Assembly (NCBI GenBank): GCA_030037705.1
Contig: JASHQE010000093.1
Location: 1 to 59,560, forward strand
From: Acidobacteriaceae bacterium
Lineage (GTDB): Bacteria > Acidobacteriota > Terriglobia > Terriglobales > Acidobacteriaceae
Reading direction: 5' to 3'
DNA length: 59,560 bases
In this document: positions 54,602 to 59,560 of the stretch, piece after piece
Layout: every line of letters starts with the position of its first letter
How positions within the stretch are numbered: position 1 is the first letter of the stretch
Notes under the pieces: model-generated
The model's database searches: none
Seen by the model: the letters and a program-made list of their open reading frames with translations, nothing else
What the model was told of the DNA's origin: nothing
Position numbers and translations under genes: made by a program

Positions 54602-55252
54602 ATGACACGGGAAGAAGCTAAAGCTCGCATCGAAGAAGTTGGAATTATCCCCGGTATCCGTGCAAACTCGGCGGCGGACGCTCTATTTGCCGCTGAAACG
54701 GCCTATCATGCTGGGATTTTAATCGCGGAAATCACCATGACGGTTCCGAATGCGATCGGCGTGATTAAGCAATTGACTCAGCGATTTCCCGATATGGTTG
54801 CTGGGGCGGGCACAGTGCTCGATACGGAAACTGCGCGGCGGTGCGTCGATGCCGGAGCCCGATTCCTTACCAGCACAGGTCTGATCCCGGAAGTCGTCGC
54901 TGTTGCCTTGAGGAGCAATATACTTGCGATTCCCGGCGCGCTTACGCCTACGGAGGTGATCACTGCCTGGAAAGCCGGCGGTGATTTTGTGAAGATATTT
55001 CCCGCCGCGCCCATGGGAGGGGACCAGTACATCCGCTCGCTGAAGATTCCAATGCCCCACATTTCACTGATTGCGGCTGGCGGAGTGAATCAGCAAACTG
55101 CCTTTGGCTTCATTCGGGCGGGTGCTTCGGCACTGGGCGTCGGAACGGAATTGCTGCCCACAGAGGCTGTACGCAAACGGCAGGAACACCGGATCCAGGA
55201 ATTGGCGCGAAGATTTTTGGGCTTTGTGACAGAAGCACGCGCGCAGAAATAA
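54602..55252 (+). CDS. eda: KDPG/KHG-type aldolase
   Basis: 216 residues, class I aldolase barrel cleaving 2-keto-3-deoxy-6-phosphogluconate (or its galactonate or 4-hydroxy-2-oxoglutarate relatives) to pyruvate plus an aldehyde. Expected residues: Arg20 in IIPGIRAN, Glu43 in IAEITMTVPNA (usually EVTLRTP, so this variant is somewhat diverged), AGAGTVLD, LTSTGLIPEVV and Schiff-base Lys131 in GGDFVKIFPAAP. AGGG lies about ten bases before the ATG. It would complete galacturonate or rhamnose-type keto-deoxy catabolism started by the upstream enzymes. The true substrate is not decided by sequence. Confidence 0.92.
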   Translation: MTREEAKARIEEVGIIPGIRANSAADALFAAETAYHAGILIAEITMTVPNAIGVIKQLTQRFPDMVAGAGTVLDTETARRCVDAGARFLTSTGLIPEVVAVALRSNILAIPGALTPTEVITAWKAGGDFVKIFPAAPMGGDQYIRSLKIPMPHISLIAAGGVNQQTAFGFIRAGASALGVGTELLPTEAVRKRQEHRIQELARRFLGFVTEARAQK

Positions 55253-55493
55253 TCTGCTACTGTGAACGAGAACCTCAGCCGCATCTTCATTGCATGAATA
55301 TGATGTCAGTCTGTCACAGTAGAAGCCTGCTCTTTCCCAGAGTATTACCTGAGGAGTAGTTCAGAAGATCTTTGTATGAGGGGAAGTAATAAAAAAGTTA
55401 TAAGGATTATATAGAACTGCAGTCTAGTTATGAACGGCTTCATGCTTCCTTCACAAGATAAGTTCCATGCTTTTCGTGAAGGGGGAGATATCG

Positions 55494-55862
55494 ATGATCT
55501 GCAAGACACAGGTTATGATCGCGCTGGCAGCAACAGCGCTTGCCGGAACTCTGTGCGCGGAACCATCTTCAGAGAAGTACAGCCGCGCCGAACTGCAGCA
55601 GATGATCCGCGAAGCGCATAGCGCGCAGCAATATCAGGCCTTGGCGAGCTACTACCGGTCGCGCCAGCGGGATTTTGAAGAGCAGGCAAAATCAGAAAAG
55701 CAGGAATGGGACAGGCGCAGTCAAAATGTCAGTGGGCCTGCAGCCAAATATCCCAGGCCGGTCGACTCATCACGAAATCGTTATGAGTATTTTACATATG
55801 AGGCACAGCAGATGAGCCAACAGGCTGCACGCTATGAGGGCCTGTCGGCAAGCGCAAAGTAA
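55494..55862 (+). CDS. Small exported helical protein of unknown function
   Basis: 122 residues from ATG 55494 with GGGGGAGA five bases upstream. The signal peptide is MICKTQVMIALAATALAG, cleaved near CAE. The mature part is highly charged and helical (AELQQMIREAHSAQQYQALASYYRSRQRDFEEQAKSEKQEW), probably a coiled coil, and ends with YEAQQMSQQAARYEG. No family recognised. The AT-rich 5' region from 55260 may hold its promoter. Confidence 0.7.
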   Translation: MICKTQVMIALAATALAGTLCAEPSSEKYSRAELQQMIREAHSAQQYQALASYYRSRQRDFEEQAKSEKQEWDRRSQNVSGPAAKYPRPVDSSRNRYEYFTYEAQQMSQQAARYEGLSASAK

Positions 55863-56024
55863 TAGGAATGCGGCTGAAAGCATATAGTTTGGCCGAGCCC
55901 TGCGAACAAAAAGGTTAAGTGCGGGGCTCGGCACCTACTTTCTTTGTACTTTATTTATGTTTTATTGATGCCAGCCCGGCTACGCTCTCTCTACAAGCAT
56001 GCCAATCCGGAAAGCCATGGAAGC

Positions 56025-57497
56025 ATGAAAATATCAGATCTGTTAGGGGAGAGAACTCATCCCACCGGCGCGCAGTTTGCTACAGAAAGCCTGATCGGAT
56101 GCTGGGTCGTTGGCCTGCTCACCTTTGCAGGATATGAACTGCATTTCAATCCGGCGCCTGTTGGATTTCTGTTCCTGCTGATTGTGGTGTGTGAGGCAAT
56201 CCTCTGCGGATTCTGGCAGGCGTCGATCGTGTCGTTACTTGCCTGCAGTTGCCTGGATTACTTTTTTTATCCGCCAGTCTTGCAATTCTCCGTTTCCGAT
56301 CCGCAGGATTGGGTGGCGTTGGGGGCATTCGAGATCAGCGCGCTTCTGGTCAGTCGTCTGTCCTCGCGAGAGCGGCTGACTTCGCGTGAGGCAAAGCTGC
56401 AGCGCGCTTCGATGGAGCAATTGTATGAGCTGAGCCGGAGCACTCTGCTCATCAATCTCCACCAAGCGCCTGGACCGCAGTTAACGCATTTGATCCAACG
56501 GATCTTTTCGCTTCGGGCAGTAGCGATCTTCGACTCAAATTCTGGAAAGTGCGATACCGCGGGGGTCTGGGAAGAAGGCGAGCGGGATCTGGCCAAAGAG
56601 TGTTACCTGGCGCAGGCTGACGATGACGATAAAACGACTCAAACATCGCGAAGGCTGTTAAGAGCGGGAGCCATTTCCATTGGTGCGATTGCGGTACGGG
56701 GCGAACTAGAACAGCTTGTCGCCGACGCGCTCGCATCTTTGACGGCGATTACCCTGGACAGATGCGCATCGTTTGAGAAGGAGAGCCAGATCGAAGCGGC
56801 GCATCAGAGCGAACGGCTTCGAGCCGCAGTACTGGATTCACTGGCGCACGCGGTCAAAACGCCGCTTACCGCGATTCAGACGGCCGCCGCCGGACTCTCG
56901 GAGGTTGGCATTTTGAATCCACCGCAACAGGAACTGGTGGCGCTGATTGATGCCGAGTCGAGCAAGCTAAGTTTGTTGAGTACGCGATTGTTGCAGACGG
57001 CGAAGTTAGAAGCAGAAGAGATCAGCATCGCCAGGGACGAAATTGCGGTTGATGATCTTGTGTCCACCGCTTTAACGGAGCAACGCGGGCGCATGTCGGG
57101 TCATCCGGTAGAGGTTTCCGTCCCGGATCACTCTCTCAAAATTCGCGGCGACCGGGACCTGCTGTCGATGGCATTGGCGCAATATCTCGATAATGCAGCT
57201 AAGTATTCTTTTGTGGGAACTGTGGTCAAAGTTGCGGCCAGAGAGAGCCATTCGGAGGTGCTTATCTCGGTTCACAATTTCGGCCCGCCGATTCCGATCA
57301 CGGACAGGGAGAAGATTTTCCAGCGTTTCTATCGGAGCGAGGGAACGATGCATTTAGCGGCGGGAACCGGCATTGGGCTTTCCACAGTAAAGATGGCGGT
57401 TGAGGCGCATCGCGGCCATGTGTGGGTGATCAGCGATGCGAACGAAGGAACGACTTTCTTTCTCTCACTACCTCAAGATGGAGGAACGAAACAGTGA
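56025..57497 (+). CDS. KdpD-like sensor histidine kinase (DUF4118)
   Basis: 490 residues. Four membrane helices at about 20-110 make the DUF4118 module found in KdpD, but the N-terminal KdpD/USP domains are absent. The H-box is LAHAVKTPLTAIQ with His275, and the ATP domain has N-box YLDNAAKYSF (Asn390) and G-box AGTGIGLSTVKM. It would phosphorylate the downstream response regulator, whose GTG start overlaps its stop by four bases. No kdpFABC genes are nearby, so potassium control is not assumed. The start at 56025 has GGAA six bases upstream; an ATG 81 bases earlier is less likely. Confidence 0.9.
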   Translation: MKISDLLGERTHPTGAQFATESLIGCWVVGLLTFAGYELHFNPAPVGFLFLLIVVCEAILCGFWQASIVSLLACSCLDYFFYPPVLQFSVSDPQDWVALGAFEISALLVSRLSSRERLTSREAKLQRASMEQLYELSRSTLLINLHQAPGPQLTHLIQRIFSLRAVAIFDSNSGKCDTAGVWEEGERDLAKECYLAQADDDDKTTQTSRRLLRAGAISIGAIAVRGELEQLVADALASLTAITLDRCASFEKESQIEAAHQSERLRAAVLDSLAHAVKTPLTAIQTAAAGLSEVGILNPPQQELVALIDAESSKLSLLSTRLLQTAKLEAEEISIARDEIAVDDLVSTALTEQRGRMSGHPVEVSVPDHSLKIRGDRDLLSMALAQYLDNAAKYSFVGTVVKVAARESHSEVLISVHNFGPPIPITDREKIFQRFYRSEGTMHLAAGTGIGLSTVKMAVEAHRGHVWVISDANEGTTFFLSLPQDGGTKQ

Positions 57498-58228
57498 ATA
57501 AGGAATCCGGCAACTTGCTCATTGTCGATGATGAACGGTCCATCCGGTTATCGCTGCGCACGATTCTGGGGAACTTCGGCTTCGATATTGTCGAGGCCGC
57601 GCGCGGAGAAGAGGCGCTGGCTCTGGTTCGCACTGCTCAATTTGACGCCGTTCTGCTCGATATCAACATGCCCGGCATGGGCGGGATCGAGGTGTGCCGG
57701 ATTATGCGCAAAGCCGCGCCGCGGTTGCCCATCGTCATGCTCACTGTGCAGGGGGGTGAGGATCGTAAAGTGGAGGCCTTGGACGCCGGCGCAGACGACT
57801 ACATTACCAAGCCGTTTCAGCTTCGAGAACTTACAGCCCGGCTTCGCGCTGCGGTGCGGCGTAATAAAGCCACTGATGACACAAACTCGGTGATTGTTAT
57901 CGGCGATGTGCTTCTGGATCCTGAAAGGCACCTGGTGGAGAAGAAAGGACGTTCCGTCCACTTGACTCCGAAGCAATTCGAACTGTTGCATTACCTGATG
58001 ATTCATGCGGGACGGCCGATTCCACACGCCAAGCTCTTGCGTTCCGTGTGGGGAGTTGAATACGGAAATGAACTGGAATATTTGCGCACGTTCATCCGGC
58101 AGATTCGCATGAAGATTGAAGACGATCCGGCAGCCCCCAAGTATCTGCTGACGGACTCGCATATAGGCTATCGATTTAGCGAATCCGTAGAAGAAGAACA
58201 GAATGACAGGGTCATGAAAAAGTTGTAG
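57494..58228 (+). CDS. OmpR/KdpE-family response regulator
   Basis: 244 residues from GTG 57494 with GGAGG nine bases upstream. The receiver domain has acidic pair Asp12-Asp13, phosphorylation site Asp56 (LLDINMPG), Thr84 and Lys106 in TKPFQL. The winged-helix DNA-binding domain covers residues about 140-230 (LLDPERHLVEKKGRSVHLTPKQFELLHYLM, LRSVWGVEYGNELEYLRTFIRQIRMKIEDDP). It is coupled to the kinase by GTGA overlap. Targets are unknown. Confidence 0.95.
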   Translation: MNKESGNLLIVDDERSIRLSLRTILGNFGFDIVEAARGEEALALVRTAQFDAVLLDINMPGMGGIEVCRIMRKAAPRLPIVMLTVQGGEDRKVEALDAGADDYITKPFQLRELTARLRAAVRRNKATDDTNSVIVIGDVLLDPERHLVEKKGRSVHLTPKQFELLHYLMIHAGRPIPHAKLLRSVWGVEYGNELEYLRTFIRQIRMKIEDDPAAPKYLLTDSHIGYRFSESVEEEQNDRVMKKL

Positions 58229-58291
58229 TCACTCTATTTATGTTATGGAACGGCCGAGTATAACTGCTCGAGAAGTAGATAAGCAACCATT

Positions 58292-58418
58292 GTCTCTGAC
58301 CGCATGAATTCGTACATTGGCATCCAGGTTTCCCAGGTCTCAAAATCGAGACCCTTCGACAAGCTCAGGGCAGGCTCTGGGGCACCCGAGGATGGTGCAA
58401 AATCAAACGGTCAGAGAC
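58292..58418. repeat. Family X element, copy 4
   Basis: The cleanest copy: GTCTCTGACCG at the left is the exact inverse of CGGTCAGAGAC at the right (11 bp). Inside is the short hairpin form with GTCTCAAAATCGAGAC. It lies just after the response-regulator gene. The rest of the 520-bp gap shows a small palindrome CTTACTTTAGTAAG at 58620-58633 and no gene. Confidence 0.8.
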
Positions 58419-58748
58419 CGAGCGCAACAGGCGATCTCACGCCGCAGCCTGTCTGATCCTCGCAGGATTCAGTGCATAGGATTTGAAGTTGCCGGATTCG
58501 GGACGCAGCAACTCGGGATTTTCTAAACGGGGCCGGATGTAGCAATCCGCTTCACCTGTATACAAGCGTTTACACTTCTGCAAAGCGCATCTTATGTAAG
58601 CCATTGAAAAATATAGGATCTTACTTTAGTAAGAATGGTTACTTTCGTGCTCTAATCTGATAAGATTCCTTCTGTTGCGGGATAAAACAGTTGTTTTTGA
58701 AGCAGCCGGGAATGCAAAATGAGAGTTCCTGGAACTGCTGAGGGGTGC

Positions 58749-59560
58749 ATGAGCGAACGCGCCGATGCGATTCGGACAATGCGGAGTAGTGGACACCCTG
58801 GTCGAATCATATCGGGGCGCAGCTCGTCTTTTATCTCGCCTATCATAACGGGTCTGGCCCTGGCCATCGTTTTGGGAGGCATCGCGCCGCGCCTCGCCAC
58901 CGGAGCGGCCTTCAATGAGGTGCTGATCTTTTCCGCTGGTGCTGCGGCTGCAGTGCTCGTGCTCCGGTTGATCGTACAGCGCGAGCGCCGCGTGGCTCTG
59001 CAACTGGTGATGAGCGAGATCGTCGGCGAAAACACCTCGCCGGAGATCGCGGCGATGCGCATTCTCGAAGCTCTGTGTGTCTCGCAGGGTTGGGACGTTG
59101 CATTGCGTTGGGAGCTTAATGCTGACGAGAACCGGCTCGAATTCTGCTCCGCATGGGGAGCGCCTGGGCGGCGCACCGAAACGCTGATCCAGGAAAGCAT
59201 GGGGCTGAAGCTGACGGCCGGCGATGATCTTCCCGGACGCGCTTGGCAGGATGGCCGCCCGGTGTGGGTTGCCGATCTTGCCTCCCTGCCCGCCAACCCC
59301 CACACCCGGACGGCCCAGCGCCATGGCATGGTCTCCGGCTGTGCGGTGCCTGTGCGTGTCGGCAGTACCGTGCTGGCGGTTCTCGAATTCTATTGCCACT
59401 TCTGCCTCCGTGAAAACCGCGAGGCCATGGCGGCCGTCGAGACCGTAGCTGCATCCCTGGGCCAGATGCTGGCCCGCTCGCACGAGCGGGACCGCGCAGA
59501 GAAGCTTTACCGCGAGCAGGAAATTCTGCTCAACTCAGTTGCCGACGGCATCTGCGGACT
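58749..59560 (+). CDS. Membrane-bound GAF/PAS sensor protein, 3' end cut by window
   Basis: 270 codons are visible, with no stop before the window end. GAGGGG lies three bases before the ATG. Two membrane helices (about ISPIITGLALAIVLGGIAP and VLIFSAGAAAAVLVLRLIV) are followed by a GAF domain: ALCVSQGWDVALRWEL, DLPGRAWQDGRPVWVADLA, GMVSGCAVPVRVGSTVLAVLEFY. The last visible residues (EQEILLNSVADGICG) look like the start of a PAS domain, so the complete protein is probably a sensor kinase or diguanylate-cyclase-type regulator. A long frame on the opposite strand (58626-59483) is its shadow. Confidence 0.8.
   Translation, partial: MSERADAIRTMRSSGHPGRIISGRSSSFISPIITGLALAIVLGGIAPRLATGAAFNEVLIFSAGAAAAVLVLRLIVQRERRVALQLVMSEIVGENTSPEIAAMRILEALCVSQGWDVALRWELNADENRLEFCSAWGAPGRRTETLIQESMGLKLTAGDDLPGRAWQDGRPVWVADLASLPANPHTRTAQRHGMVSGCAVPVRVGSTVLAVLEFYCHFCLRENREAMAAVETVAASLGQMLARSHERDRAEKLYREQEILLNSVADGICG

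Noticed and set aside
58626..59483. A 285-codon frame on the minus strand near the right end
   Set aside because: The plus strand encodes a membrane and GAF-domain protein with a ribosome site; the minus frame has no recognisable content.

Overview
The window looks like a piece of an Acidobacteriota chromosome, probably of the Terriglobia/Acidobacteriaceae type. I infer this from gene content: two long FtsX/MacB-type permeases of the acidobacterial ADOP kind (one with a PadR regulator), three very large Oar-like TonB-dependent receptors with an N-terminal carboxypeptidase-regulatory-like domain, many secreted carbohydrate enzymes, and numerous short palindromic repeats between genes. No rRNA, tRNA, CRISPR array or transposase gene was seen.

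Layout. 0-7 kb: gnd (6-phosphogluconate dehydrogenase), small secreted proteins, and a padR-ADOP operon whose permease is frameshifted by a perfect 14-bp tandem duplication. 7.6-10.9 kb: an unusual three-gene cluster. It encodes an 820-residue protein with four repeats, each ending in a ladder of cysteines spaced by multiples of four residues, then a DUF1360-like membrane protein and a small protein beginning MCCGQKR. I cannot assign its function, and it is the best candidate here for an undescribed system. 11-21 kb: a DHFR/RibD-like reductase, a RibBA whose GTP cyclohydrolase II half looks catalytically degenerate, a second, intact ADOP permease, a deoxyhypusine-synthase-like protein, a papain-like candidate overlapping a DUF6526-like gene, and a crcB-DUF190 fluoride operon preceded by a fluoride riboswitch.

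21-55 kb: a long carbohydrate region. It contains a GH38 alpha-mannosidase, a fusion of a CE12-like acetylesterase to a GH35 beta-galactosidase, an exo-rhamnogalacturonan-lyase-like protein, a GH20/GH67-like secreted glycosidase, an IclR regulator with a DapA-type aldolase, a divergent MFS transporter, three TonB-dependent receptors, a GntR/UTRA regulator, an outer-membrane porin and a KDPG-type aldolase. Together these suggest a locus for uptake and breakdown of pectin-like, rhamnogalacturonan-I-like polysaccharide: extracellular and periplasmic cleavage, TonB-dependent import, then keto-deoxy-sugar-acid aldolases. Palindromes that could serve the IclR and GntR regulators lie in the divergent promoter regions.

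55-59.6 kb: a small exported protein, a KdpD-like (DUF4118) histidine kinase overlapping its OmpR-type response regulator, and a GAF-type sensor protein cut by the window end.

Between the genes are several families of short non-coding elements with terminal inverted repeats or strong hairpins. Some copies show compensatory stem changes or carry different central hairpins within the same flanks.
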